From: Actinoalloteichus caeruleus DSM 43889
Lineage (GTDB): Bacteria; Actinomycetota; Actinomycetes; Mycobacteriales; Pseudonocardiaceae
NCBI RefSeq assembly: GCF_000429185.2
Contig: NZ_AUBJ02000001.1
Location: forward strand, 2,480,001-2,544,000
DNA length: 64,000 nt
Direction: 5' to 3'
This document shows positions 46,904-60,544 of the stretch, in pieces. The notes beneath the pieces were generated by a model. That model did no database searches. It was given only the letters and a program-made list of their open reading frames with translations, and was not told the DNA's origin. Both the position numbers and the translations under genes were made by a program. The first letter of the stretch is position 1. Each line of letters opens with the position of its first letter.

Positions 46904-48328
46904 TCACGCATGGTCTTCCTCGCCCAGTCGGTGGACTCGAATCAGGTTCGTCGAACCGACCGTGCCGGGAGGGGAGCCGGCGACGATCACGACCAGGTCG
47001 CCCCGCTGATACCGACCGAGCGACAGCATCGCCTGGTCGACCTGCTTCACCATCCGGTCGGTCGAGTCCACCTTCGGCACCAGGAAGGTCTCGGTGCCCC
47101 AGGTCATGCTCAGCTGCCGACGCACGGCCTCCTCCGGGGTGAAGGCGAGCAGCGGGAGGTGGGTGTGCAACCGGGCCAGCCGGCGCACCGTGTCACCGGA
47201 CTGGGTGAAGGCGACAAGCGCCTTGGCGTTGAGCCGCTCACCGATGTCCCGAGCCGCGTAGGAGATGACGCCCCGCTTGGTCCTGGGCACGTGCGACAGC
47301 GGCGGCACGGCGGTCGACTCGTGTTCCACCGCGCGGACGATCCTGGCCATCGTCTCGACCGTCTGGACCGGGTAGCGCCCCACGCTGGTCTCGCCCGAGA
47401 GCATCACCGCATCGGTGCCGTCGAGCACGGCGTTGGCGACGTCCGAGGTCTCCGCCCGGGTGGGCCGGGAGTTGCTGATCATCGAGTCCAGCATCTGGGT
47501 CGCCACGATGACCGGCTTGGCGTTCTCCCTGGCGATCTGGATGGCCCGCTTCTGCACGAGGGGGACCTGCTCCAACGGCAGTTCGACGCCGAGGTCGCCC
47601 CGGGCGACCATCACGCCGTCGAAGGCGAGGACGATCGCCTCCAGGTTGTCGACCGCCTCCGGCTTCTCCAGCTTGGCCACCACCGGAAGCCGGCCGGAAC
47701 CGACCCGGTCCATGACCTGGTGCGCCTGGTCGATGTCGGCGGGAGACCGGACGAAGGACATCGCGATGAAGTCCACACCGAGGCTGAGGGCGAACTCCAG
47801 GTCGCGGATGTCCTTCTCGGACAGGGCCGGGACGCTCACGTTCATCCCCGGCAGCGACAGCCCCTTGTTGTCACTGACCGGGCCTCCCTCGGTGACCTCG
47901 CACACCACGTCCGAGCCCTCGATGGCCGTGACCACCAGGCCGACCTTGCCGTCGTCGACGAGGACGCGGTCACCGACCTTGGCGTCCTCGGCCAGCCCCC
48001 GGTAGGTGGTCGAGACCCGGTCGTGGGTGCCGGGCACGTCCTCGACGGTCACCCGGACCGTCTCCCCGGTGTCCCACTGCACCGGGCCGCTGGCGAACCG
48101 CCCCAGCCTGATCTTGGGTCCCTGGAGGTCGGCGAGGATGCCGACCGCGCGACCGCTCGCCTCCGCCTCCTGGCGGACCAGCTCGTAGATGCGCTTGTGG
48201 TCGGCGTGGTCGCCGTGGCTGAAGTTCATCCGCGCCACGTCCATGCCGGCGCCCACCAGCTGCCTGATCCTGTCGGGACTCGCCGTCGCCGGTCCCATCG
48301 TGCATACGATCTTCGCTCGTCTGCTCAC
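46904..48328 (-). CDS. pyk: Pyruvate kinase
   Basis: 474 aa. SRRAKIVCTMGPATASPDRIRQL at the N-terminus, ARMNFSHGDHADH, the catalytic and metal-binding segment AKLEKPEAVDNLEAIVLAFDGVMVARGDLGVELP, then TQMLDSMISNSRPTRAETSDVANAVLDG and a C-terminal regulatory domain. It transfers phosphate from PEP to ADP at the end of glycolysis. GTG at 48326-48328 is supported by TAGGCT eight bases upstream (leaderless); a longer reading to 48358 would begin before the promoter. Confidence 0.97.
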   Translation of the reverse strand: MSRRAKIVCTMGPATASPDRIRQLVGAGMDVARMNFSHGDHADHKRIYELVRQEAEASGRAVGILADLQGPKIRLGRFASGPVQWDTGETVRVTVEDVPGTHDRVSTTYRGLAEDAKVGDRVLVDDGKVGLVVTAIEGSDVVCEVTEGGPVSDNKGLSLPGMNVSVPALSEKDIRDLEFALSLGVDFIAMSFVRSPADIDQAHQVMDRVGSGRLPVVAKLEKPEAVDNLEAIVLAFDGVMVARGDLGVELPLEQVPLVQKRAIQIARENAKPVIVATQMLDSMISNSRPTRAETSDVANAVLDGTDAVMLSGETSVGRYPVQTVETMARIVRAVEHESTAVPPLSHVPRTKRGVISYAARDIGERLNAKALVAFTQSGDTVRRLARLHTHLPLLAFTPEEAVRRQLSMTWGTETFLVPKVDSTDRMVKQVDQAMLSLGRYQRGDLVVIVAGSPPGTVGSTNLIRVHRLGEEDHA

Positions 48329-48669
48329 GTCTGCGCAGCCTATCCCGCTGGTGGGCACGATTCCGCACGGCGGAAGCAGATTTGCGGGGCGTGTCGCTCG
48401 ATCGGGGCGATTCGCCCGGTTGTCGCGCCGCTGTGCCTACTCCCCGCTAGGTGGATTTCCGGTGGAGCCGGGATCACCCCCCGTCCGGGGACTACGCGAG
48501 GTGTGCTGCGAACAGCGGGTCGAGGCCCCTCGGAGACCGCACCCCGGCGACCGCCGGTCGTGGCACGGGCCCGTGCCACCGACGCTGTCCGGTTCCGGCC
48601 GTCGGCGGTGGGGATGGCCGGCACGGGACGATGGACGTCCGTCCCACCCCCTTCCGGAGGTTCCACGCC
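48329..48669. other. Divergent intergenic pyk / VanZ-like
   Basis: It contains the pyk TAGGCT promoter element at its left end and the GGAGG of the VanZ-like gene at its right end. No gene or RNA was recognised in between. Confidence 0.45.
48337..48342 (-). promoter_or_regulatory. Leaderless -10 box of pyk
   Basis: TAGGCT on the minus strand followed by 8 nt and GTG at 48328. Confidence 0.5.
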
Positions 48670-49128
48670 GTGCGCCCGTCCGCGATCCCCTTCCCGCTGG
48701 CCGTCCTGGTCAGCCTCGTGGTGTTCCTCACGCCGGCCTCCGGCGTCCCCTCAGCGCCCCCGGGAACCGACAAGGTGGTCCACGTGGGGGTGTTCGTGCT
48801 GCTCACCGTCACGGGGCTCCTGATGGTGGCCGGGGCGCGGAGTCCTCGGCCCGCGCCGGACCGGCGGGACGCGTCCCCCACCCACCGGGGGCGCGGCCCG
48901 CGCCGCCTGCTCCTGCTCGGTCTCCTCTGCTACGCCTTCGTCGCGGAGGTCCTCCAGGGGCTGTTGCCCCTGGGGCGGAGCGCGGACTGGGCGGACGCGC
49001 TGGCCAACCTCGCCGGTATCGCGCTCGGGGCGGGGGTGTTCCTCCTGTTCGGCCCGAGGAGGCCGGCGGGTGGGGACCTGGCGGCCGCGCACCCGGCGGA
49101 GGACGGTGCCGGCGCCGACCGCGCCTGA
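48670..49128 (+). CDS. VanZ-like family membrane protein
   Basis: 152 aa with four predicted TM helices. DKVVHVGVFVLLTVTGLL, YAFVAEVLQGLLPLGRSADWADALANLAGIALGA are the VanZ-family signatures (the conserved acidic residues and the ADxxANxxG segment). VanZ relatives give low-level teicoplanin resistance; most chromosomal members have no assigned function. GTG at 48670 follows GGAGG by 9 nt. A perfect hairpin separates it from the convergent peptidase. Confidence 0.8.
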   Translation: MRPSAIPFPLAVLVSLVVFLTPASGVPSAPPGTDKVVHVGVFVLLTVTGLLMVAGARSPRPAPDRRDASPTHRGRGPRRLLLLGLLCYAFVAEVLQGLLPLGRSADWADALANLAGIALGAGVFLLFGPRRPAGGDLAAAHPAEDGAGADRA

Positions 49129-49139
49129 ACGACACGGAT

Positions 49140-49172
49140 CCCGGGCGGCCCCCTCCTCGGGGGCCGCCCGGG
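49140..49172. terminator. Bidirectional 14-bp hairpin terminator
   Basis: CCCGGGCGGCCCCC (49140-49153) and its exact complement (49159-49172) enclose a 5-base loop, midway between converging stop codons. Confidence 0.75.
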
Positions 49173-49180
49173 TCGGTGTG

Positions 49181-50563
49181 TCAGCGCCGGTAGCGGGCCA
49201 CCTCGTAGGTGGCGGCGCCGACCAGCTCCAGGGACACCCGCAACCGCTCCAGCGAGATGTTGCGGTCGATGGTGTCCTCGGGCGTGTGGTAGATGGGCTC
49301 CAGCAGCGCCGGCCCCGCCTCGCCTCGCCAGCTGAAGTTCGCCGCCGCGATGCCCCGCTCGTGGAACGGCACGTGGTCGCTCGATCCGCGCGCGGTGGGC
49401 CCGGACACGTGGGGGACGTAGCCGAGGCGGGCGGCCGCCTCGGCGACCCCCTGGGTCGTCAGGTTGTCCTCACCGTCGACTGACAGCAACCAGTAGCGGT
49501 TGGCCGGGTCGTGGCTGGTGGCCACCATGTCGTTCTGGAAGCACCCGCTGATCCTGGCCGCCTCGGCGTCGCTGAGCTGGTTGACGTAGTAGCGGGAACC
49601 GATGAGCCCCTGCTCCTCGGAGCCCCAGAGCGCGAACCGGACGGTGTGCTGAGTGGGCAGGCTGCGGAAGACCCTGGCGAGTTCCAGGCAGAGCGCGGTA
49701 CCGCTGCCGTCGTCGTTGGCGCCCGGCGATCCGGGCACGCTGTCGTAGTGGGCGGTGACCATCACCACCGGCGCGGTGGCGGGAGAACCGATCGTCGCCG
49801 GCCGCTCGGCGAGGACGTTGTACGAGGTGAGGTCGGAGTGCCGGGTCAACACCGCGCGCAGCCGCACCGGGCCCGCCGCCAGCCGCTGCCGCAACCACTC
49901 GCCGTGGGCCTGGGCGAGTCCCAGCACCGGGATGGGCACCTGGTTGGCGAGGCTGGGCACGAAGCAGCCGGCCTTGCGGTCGGGCGTGGCCGAGGCCGCC
50001 ACCAGCAACACACCGGTCGCGCCCCGCTCCACGGCGGTCCGGACCTGGGCCTCCCGGTTGGCCGTGGTGTGGTCCACGAGGACCAGGCCGCCGGTGAACC
50101 CGGCGGGGTAGTCGGCCTCGGTGCCCGCACCGACGTCGACGACGCCCCCCTCGACCTCGACGTCCAGCGGTCCCTGCGCCGAGGCGCTGGTCTGCCAGCG
50201 CTCCCCGTCGGGCAGGACCACGTCGGCCAGGTACTTGTCCGCCACCGCGAAGGGCTGTTGGGTGACCTGGTAGCCGAGGTCCTCGAACACCCGCGCGGCG
50301 TAGTTCGCGGCCCTGTGCTCGGACTCGGTGCCGCCGATCCTGGGACCGATGTCCTCGCTGAGGTGGCGGATGTGCTCGAGCGCGCGCCGGGCGTCCACCC
50401 GCGCGGCGATGGCCTTGTCCCCCGGGGTCAGGTTGGGCGCGCCCGGGGCGCCGGTCCGGTGCCGGTTGGTGGCGGCCATCGCCTGCGATGACAGCCCGAC
50501 CGAGGCGAAGGCGGCGAGCGCGAGGGCTCCACCCAACAGATCACGGCGCTTGAACGCGGACAT
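49181..50563 (-). CDS. Secreted M28 family metallopeptidase (aminopeptidase)
   Basis: 460 aa. A twin-arginine signal peptide (KRRDLLGGALALAAFASVGL, cleavage near AMA at about residue 30) is followed by a PA (protease-associated) domain and the M28 catalytic domain with metal ligands in TAHYDSVPGSPGANDDGSG, WGSEEQGLIG and YHTPEDTID. It releases N-terminal residues from peptides outside the cell, using two zinc ions; Tat export fits folding with metal. ATG at 50561-50563 follows AGGAG by 7 nt. Confidence 0.93.
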   Translation of the reverse strand: MSAFKRRDLLGGALALAAFASVGLSSQAMAATNRHRTGAPGAPNLTPGDKAIAARVDARRALEHIRHLSEDIGPRIGGTESEHRAANYAARVFEDLGYQVTQQPFAVADKYLADVVLPDGERWQTSASAQGPLDVEVEGGVVDVGAGTEADYPAGFTGGLVLVDHTTANREAQVRTAVERGATGVLLVAASATPDRKAGCFVPSLANQVPIPVLGLAQAHGEWLRQRLAAGPVRLRAVLTRHSDLTSYNVLAERPATIGSPATAPVVMVTAHYDSVPGSPGANDDGSGTALCLELARVFRSLPTQHTVRFALWGSEEQGLIGSRYYVNQLSDAEAARISGCFQNDMVATSHDPANRYWLLSVDGEDNLTTQGVAEAAARLGYVPHVSGPTARGSSDHVPFHERGIAAANFSWRGEAGPALLEPIYHTPEDTIDRNISLERLRVSLELVGAATYEVARYRR

Positions 50564-51738
50564 CCAGCCACTCCTTTGTCCAGGGCAGCAACGGAACACG
50601 GCGATTTCGTTCCGTAACTGATTCACCACAACGTGTGAAGCGCGCTTCGCTGATTCCGGAGATTACGTGTGGTTTCTGTGATGAACAAGTGGCAGAGATC
50701 TCGAAATGATTCCCGATCGGTGTCCTTCGCGTCCCCTGTCGGGTGATCCAGTGTGGAGGCGATCCACCTACGGGGTCCCACGGTGAACCCAGCCGGAAGA
50801 CACGGCCGGAGGGCGGCCGCTTCCACCGAGGACGGGGGCGGGAACCGGATGCGCGGTCGACCACCCCGCCGCGTTCGCCCCCCGAGCCGCCGCCCGACAT
50901 CGGATGACGGTTCCCGCCGGTCAGGAAGCCGGACAGGGCCAGGGACCGGGACGAAAGGCGGAACAGGGAACCCGGGCGCCGGCTCCCCCGGGCACGGTGG
51001 CCCGTCCCGGGCGCGCGGCCACCCGGACCGCACCGGCAACCCCGACCCGGCCGACCTCGGGCACGGCTCGCCTCATCCGCCCCTCCGCACGAGCCGGCAC
51101 CCCAGGTGTGGCGGGAGCCGTCGGCGCGGGAACTCGCGTCGCGACCGGGTGCGCTGGCCGGAAGAGGCCGCTCGCCCCGTCCGACGCGAACGGCCGACCG
51201 CCACCCGTCCTCGGGTCACGGGGGACCTCGAACCAGCCTTGGTCACCGCGAGCGGTGCTCCCTGGTACCTCGGCGCGTCAGGGAGCCACCGGTCGGCGTT
51301 CGGGACCGGGTGCACCCGGAGTTCGGGCCCACCAGTCCGGGAGCGACGCGTTCCGGCGCCGAAGGACCAGCACCGTCGGCACCGTTCAGCCGGACCGTCC
51401 CCGCCGTGAGCCTCCCCGCACCCGCTGCCCCGCGACCGGCCCGGACCGATCCGGTTCCGTGGTCCGCCCGGCAGGTGCCGGGGACCGCCGACCAGCGAGC
51501 GGCAAGCGCCCCCGGGTCGTCGGCCCCCACGGCGTTCGGCCGCCCACCTCGGCGGTATCTGCCCGACGGCGGCGGACCGCGACCTCGATGTCAGGAACGG
51601 GGCAACGGACCGGGACAAGTAAGGGGGACGGCTCCCGTGGGAGCCGTCCCCCTGTCGCCCCGGCCGGCGGCACGCCGTTGTGCCCCGGCCAGAAGTCGAG
51701 TGGTCCGGCGACGGACCACCGCGCCCGGTGCGGGCCGG
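50564..51738. other. 1.2-kb gene-free region
   Basis: The first 190 bases are relatively AT-rich and hold the M28 peptidase promoter. From about 50760 to 51610 the sequence is extremely GC-rich, with overlapping open readings on both strands but no domain, ribosome site or leaderless -10. The right end carries the gltD terminator. Confidence 0.5.
51622..51653 (-). terminator. Hairpin terminator after gltD
   Basis: Bases 51622-51636 and 51639-51653 form a perfect 15-bp stem with a 2-base apex; on the gltD strand it is followed by TTACTTGT. Confidence 0.75.
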
Positions 51739-53233
51739 TCAGACCACCGCGAGCGGCAGGGCCGTCGGGTGGACCGGGGCGGGCAGCTGCGAGCCGCCCG
51801 TGAGGTGGGCGTCGACGGCAGCGGCCACCGAGCGCCCCTCCGCGATCGCCCACACCACCAGCGAGGCACCCCGGTGGGCGTCACCGCAGACGAACACGCC
51901 CGGCTGGCTGGTCTGCCAGTCCGCACCACAGCCGATGCTCCCGCGCGGGGACAGGGTCAGGCCGAGACCGTCGAGCAGGGGCATCCGCTCGACCCCCTCG
52001 AAACCGATGGCGAACAGCGCGAGGTCGCAGGGGAACTCCTCGACCTCGTCACCGACCGGGACCACCTGGCGCCGGCCGTCCGCGTCGCGTCCGACCTGGA
52101 CCCGGCGCAGGCGGACCGCCCGCACGTGCCCGTCCTCGTCCCCGACGAACTCCTCGACCGCGACCTCGTAACGGCGCTCGCCGCCCTCGTCGTGCGCCGG
52201 GTAGGTGCGCAGGATCAACGGCCAGGTCGGCCAGGGAGACCTGGCCTCGTCCCGCTCGCCCGGCGGCTCCGGGTACTGGTCGAGCTGGAGGACGCTCGCG
52301 GCGCCCTGCCGGTGCGCGGTGCCGAGGCAGTCGGCACCGGTGTCGCCACCGCCGATGATGACCACGTGCTTCCCGGCGGCGGTGATCACGGCCGGGCCGT
52401 CGCCCTCGCACTCGCGGTTGGCCTGCACCAGGTGCTCCATCGCCAGGTGCACCCCGGTCAGCTCCCGCCCGGGGACGTCGGCGTCACGGCCGCGCAGGGC
52501 GCCGACCGCCAGCACCACCGCGTCGTGCCGGGACCGCAGCTCATCGACGGTGAGGTCCACGCCGACCTCGCAGCCGGTCACGAACCGGGTCCCCTCGGCA
52601 CGCATCTGCACGAGCCGCCGGTCGAGGACCTTCTTCTCCATTTTGAACTCGGGGATCCCGTACCGGAGCAGGCCGCCGAGCCGGTCGTCCCGTTCGTAGA
52701 CGGTGACCTCGTGCCCCGCCCGGGTGAGCTGTTGGGCCGCCGCGAGCCCCGCCGGACCCGACCCGACCACGGCCACCGAGCGACCGGTGGGGGCGGTGGC
52801 CGTCACCGGCACCACGCTGCCCCGTTCCCAGCCGATGTCGGCGATGGTCTGCTCCACCCGCTTGATCGCGACGGCGCCACCCGCCCTCGGGGAGAGCGCG
52901 ACGACGCAACCGGCCTCGCACGGGGCCGGGCAGAGCCGGCCGGTGAACTCCGGGAAGTTGTTCGTGGCGTGCAGGCGTTCACCCGCCTCGTCCCAGCGCC
53001 CCCGCCGCACGAGGTCGTTCCACTCCGGGATCAGGTTGCCCAGCGGGCAGCCCGCGCTGCTGGAGTGGCAGAAGGGCACACCGCAGTCCATGCAGCGCGC
53101 CGCCTGCGTCCGCACCTGCTGCTCGCGTTCCCCGCCGTCGAGCGCCGCGTAGACCTCGTCCCAGTCGCCGAGGCGCTCGTCCACCGGTCGCTTCGCCGGC
53201 TCCTGCCTGGCGTGCTTGAGGAAACCATGCGGG

Positions 53234-53241
<8 letters not shown>
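51739..53241 (-). CDS. gltD: Glutamate synthase small subunit
   Basis: 500 aa. N-terminal 4Fe-4S ligands in [24 protein letters not shown] and [17 protein letters not shown]-binding [33 protein letters not shown]-binding [19 protein letters not shown]-binding tail [19 protein letters not shown]. It passes electrons from NADPH to GltB. GTG at 53239-53241 overlaps the gltB stop by 8 nt (coupled). It is last in the operon, followed by a strong terminator. Confidence 0.96.
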
Positions 53242-57814
<4,573 letters not shown>

Positions 57815-58239
57815 GGGCAGACCTCCCTCATCGTCCTACGAACTTGAATCCTCAAGTTTCAGGGGTTGGGTTCGACGGGACGACGATGGCCCGCTCCGTA
57901 CACCCGGAAGATGACACGGGCGTTTCATTCATGTGGCCCTAACAGTAACCTCATCATCCCTACCGACCGCAAGAGTGAAGTTCGCCGTGTCGGGTAACGA
58001 TTTCACCGGCAACAGCGATAGACGAGGTTGATACCCGCAGCGGCGCGGAGGGCTCTCGCACCCGAGAATACCTGGCCAGCCGGCTCATGCGGCGATCCCG
58101 ACAACGACTCCCGCGATCCGGGCACCACCCCCGGAGCCGAGGTGAACGGATTCACCCTGCGTTCACCACCGGCCACCCACCGGTGGTAGGCGCTCTGCTC
58201 CGTTCGGCCGCCGCCGATTCACCGGATCCGTTCGAATGG
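57815..58239. other. Divergent intergenic gltB / cobalamin transport
   Basis: 425 relatively AT-rich bases for this genome. It holds the gltB ribosome site and palindrome at the left and the promoter of the riboswitch at the right. No gene is supported; promoter hexamers were not assigned. Confidence 0.45.
57841..57858. promoter_or_regulatory. Palindromic operator upstream of gltB
   Basis: AACTTGA-ATCC-TCAAGTT, perfect 7-bp arms with a 4-base spacer, 27-44 bases before the gltB start codon and just before its Shine-Dalgarno. It should lie near the transcription start or early leader, fitting a repressor dimer. The regulator is unknown. Confidence 0.55.
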
Positions 58240-58370
58240 TTCTGATACGGTGCCGCTGCCGGCCGACCAGGGGCCGGCGGCGTGTGTGGCAGCGAAGTCC
58301 GGTGGGAGTCCGGCGCTGTGCCGCAACTGTCATGGCCCACCAGGTCGAGCCAGGCCGCCTGCCACTCCAC
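58240..58370 (+). ncRNA. Cobalamin (AdoCbl) riboswitch
   Basis: Signature blocks are present in order: GAAGTCCGGTGGGAGTCCGGCGC (58310 region), GTGCCGCAACTGT (58318-58330) and the B12 box AGCCAGGCCGCCTGCC (58348-58363). It lies 110 bases upstream of a lipoprotein-permease-ATPase operon. The class represses B12 uptake genes when coenzyme B12 is plentiful. Boundaries are approximate. Confidence 0.9.
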
Positions 58371-58404
58371 GCGACGTCACCACTCCCGGCACAGGGGTGG
58401 AGTG
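58363..58404 (+). promoter_or_regulatory. Alternative hairpins of the cobalamin riboswitch expression platform
   Basis: CACTCCAC (58363-58370) pairs exactly with GTGGAGTG (58397-58404), while CCACTCC (58380-58386) pairs with GGGGTGG (58394-58400) with one G-U. The two share 58397-58400, so only one can form. The first begins right after the B12 box, so ligand binding could choose between them. Confidence 0.5.
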
Positions 58405-58472
58405 TCGTCCGCACCTCCCGGTCCGGCGGGTCGGCCGCCTCCCCGCGTGTCGGCCGAACCCAAGGATCAGGT

Positions 58473-59453
58473 GTGAACCTCCGATCTCGTCTGGCGGCGC
58501 TGCCCGCACTGTCCCTGATCGGCGTCGCCGCCCTCGCCGGTTGCGCCAACCGGGAGGAGGCCGCCGATCCGTCGGCCGCCACCGCCACCCAGCAGCCCCC
58601 CTCCGCCCAGGACACCACCGAGGCGGGATTCCCGGTGGAGGTGACCCTGGGAGGCACCGAGCCGGTCACCATCGACGCACGTCCGAGCAGCATCGTGTCG
58701 CTGACCCCCACCGCCACCGAGATGCTGTTCGCGATCGGCGCCGGGGACTCGGTCGTCGCCGCCGACACCTACTCCGACTACCCCCCGGAGGCCCCGACCA
58801 CCGACCTCGACGGGATCAGCCCCAACATCGAGGCCGTCACCGAGTACCAGCCCGACCTCGTCATCTCCTCCGGTGACTCCCAGGAACTGCTCGACGCCAT
58901 GTCCGCCATCGACGTCCCGGTCCTCGTCGTGGGGACCGCCGGTGACCTGGAGGACAGCTACCAGCAGCTCGTCGCCCTCGGCGAGGCCACCGGGAACCAG
59001 GAGGCCGCCGAGGTGCTCGTGGAGGACATGCGCACCGAGATCGATCGGATCGTCGCCTCGACCGAGATGCCCGAGGAACCGCTGACCTACTACCACGAGC
59101 TCGACCAGACCTTCTTCTCCATCACCTCCGGCACCTTCGCCGGCCAGGTCTACGACCTGTTCGGTCTGGAGAACATCGCCGACGCCGCGGACGGCGGCGA
59201 CTACCCGCAGCTCAGCCCCGAGTTCATCCTGGAGGCCGACCCCGACCTCATCTTCCTCGCCGACACCGTGTGCTGCGGCCAGAGCGCGCAGACCGTCGCC
59301 GAGCGGCCGGGCTGGGACACCCTCTCCTCGGTGCAGGAGGACCGGATCATCGAGCTCGACGACGACCTCGCCTCCCGCTGGGGCCCCAGGGTCGTCGACT
59401 TCGCGGAGGCCGTGGGCGCCGCCGTCAGCGACGTCAGCTCGCGGACGAACTGA
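58473..59453 (+). CDS. btuF: Cobalamin ABC importer substrate-binding lipoprotein
   Basis: 326 aa. Lipoprotein signal with lipobox LAGC (Cys about residue 24), an acidic/Pro-rich spacer, then a class III (TroA/BtuF-like) binding domain: PSSIVSLTPTATEMLFAIGAGDSVVAAD, SPNIEAVTEYQPDLVI and RPGWDTLSSVQEDRIIELDDDLASRWGPR. FeS/siderophore binding proteins look alike; the upstream B12 riboswitch makes cobalamin the likely ligand. GTG at 58473 is first in frame after AAGGATCAG. It is tethered outside the membrane. Confidence 0.88.
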   Translation: MNLRSRLAALPALSLIGVAALAGCANREEAADPSAATATQQPPSAQDTTEAGFPVEVTLGGTEPVTIDARPSSIVSLTPTATEMLFAIGAGDSVVAADTYSDYPPEAPTTDLDGISPNIEAVTEYQPDLVISSGDSQELLDAMSAIDVPVLVVGTAGDLEDSYQQLVALGEATGNQEAAEVLVEDMRTEIDRIVASTEMPEEPLTYYHELDQTFFSITSGTFAGQVYDLFGLENIADAADGGDYPQLSPEFILEADPDLIFLADTVCCGQSAQTVAERPGWDTLSSVQEDRIIELDDDLASRWGPRVVDFAEAVGAAVSDVSSRTN

Positions 59454-59464
59454 CCGGGCGCCCC

Positions 59465-60544
59465 GTGCCCCTCACCGTGCGGTCCGGCCGGGACTCCCCG
59501 GCCGGACCCGCCCCCGCCGGTGCTCCCCGAGCGACCCGGCTCCGGGTTCGTCACCTCGCCCTCGCCCTCGCGCTGCTGCTCGCCGTGACGCTGCTCTCCG
59601 TCCTCCTCGGCGCCGCCGACCTCGGATGGCAGCGGGTCGTGGGGGAACTGGTGGCCCAGGTGACCGGGGGGACCTCGCCGCTCTCGGAACGGGAGGCGGC
59701 CATCCTCTGGCAGCTGCGTGTCCCCCGGGTGGTGCTCGCCTGCCTGGTGGGAGCCGCCCTCGCGGTCTCCGGCGCCGCCTTCCAGGGCGTGTTCCGCAAC
59801 CCGCTGGCCGACCCGTACCTGCTGGGAGCCGCCGCCGGCGCCGGGCTGGCCGCGACCATCGTCGTCGCGGCTGCCCCGGGCACCCTGGACTGGGTGATCG
59901 GCCCGCTCCAGCTCGCGGCCTTCTGCGGTGCCCTGTCCGGGGTCGTCCTGAGCTGGGTGCTCGGACGCACCGCCGGCCACGGCACCGGCACCCTCATCCT
60001 CGCCGGCGTGGCCGTCTCGGCCTTCCTCACCGCCGGCCAGACCTTCGTGCAGCAGCTGAACACGGACTCGCTGCGGCAGATCTACTCGTGGGTGCTCGGC
60101 GGGCTGACGACCACCGGCTGGCGCGAGGTGCTGCTGGTCCTGCCCTACGTGGTGGCCGCCTCCTCGGTGCTGTGCCTGTGCGCCCGGCTCCTCGACGTCC
60201 TCGGGGTGGGCGACGAGGAGGCGACAGCCCTCGGCGTGCGCCCCGGCCGGGTGCGCCTGGCCGTGCTCCTCGCCGCGTCGCTGGCCACCGCCGCCGCCGT
60301 CTCCGCGGCCGGGCTGATCGGCTTCGTCGGCATCGTCGTCCCCCACCTCGTACGGCTCCTCGTCGCCGGCAGCTACCGGGTGGTGGTACCGCTCTCCCTG
60401 GTCGGAGGCGCGATCTTCCTCGCCGCCGCCGACATGATCGCCCGCACGGCGATGTCCCCGGCCCAGCTCCCGATCGGCGTCGTCACCGCCTTCGCCGGTG
60501 CCCCCTTCTTCGTCCTCGTCCTCCGCACCAGGGGGCGGGCGTGA
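59465..60544 (+). CDS. btuC: Cobalamin ABC importer permease, FecCD/BtuC family
   Basis: 359 aa, about ten TM helices. LRVPRVVLACLVGAALAVSGAAFQGVFRNPLADPYLLGAAAGAG is the FecCD/BtuC signature, with the coupling-helix region DEEATALGVRPGRVRLAVLLAAS and GLIGFVGIVVPHLVRLL. It forms the homodimeric transmembrane channel. GTG at 59465 is 11 bases after the binding-protein stop; a GTG at 59477 is an alternative. The ATPase gene overlaps its stop by 4 nt. Confidence 0.9.
   Translation: MPLTVRSGRDSPAGPAPAGAPRATRLRVRHLALALALLLAVTLLSVLLGAADLGWQRVVGELVAQVTGGTSPLSEREAAILWQLRVPRVVLACLVGAALAVSGAAFQGVFRNPLADPYLLGAAAGAGLAATIVVAAAPGTLDWVIGPLQLAAFCGALSGVVLSWVLGRTAGHGTGTLILAGVAVSAFLTAGQTFVQQLNTDSLRQIYSWVLGGLTTTGWREVLLVLPYVVAASSVLCLCARLLDVLGVGDEEATALGVRPGRVRLAVLLAASLATAAAVSAAGLIGFVGIVVPHLVRLLVAGSYRVVVPLSLVGGAIFLAAADMIARTAMSPAQLPIGVVTAFAGAPFFVLVLRTRGRA

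Noticed and set aside
57920-57960. Possible GlnR box upstream of gltB (GTTAC and GAAAC on the minus strand)
   Set aside because: Spacing between the a-site and b-site halves does not fit the 11-bp period, and the intermediate half-sites are missing.
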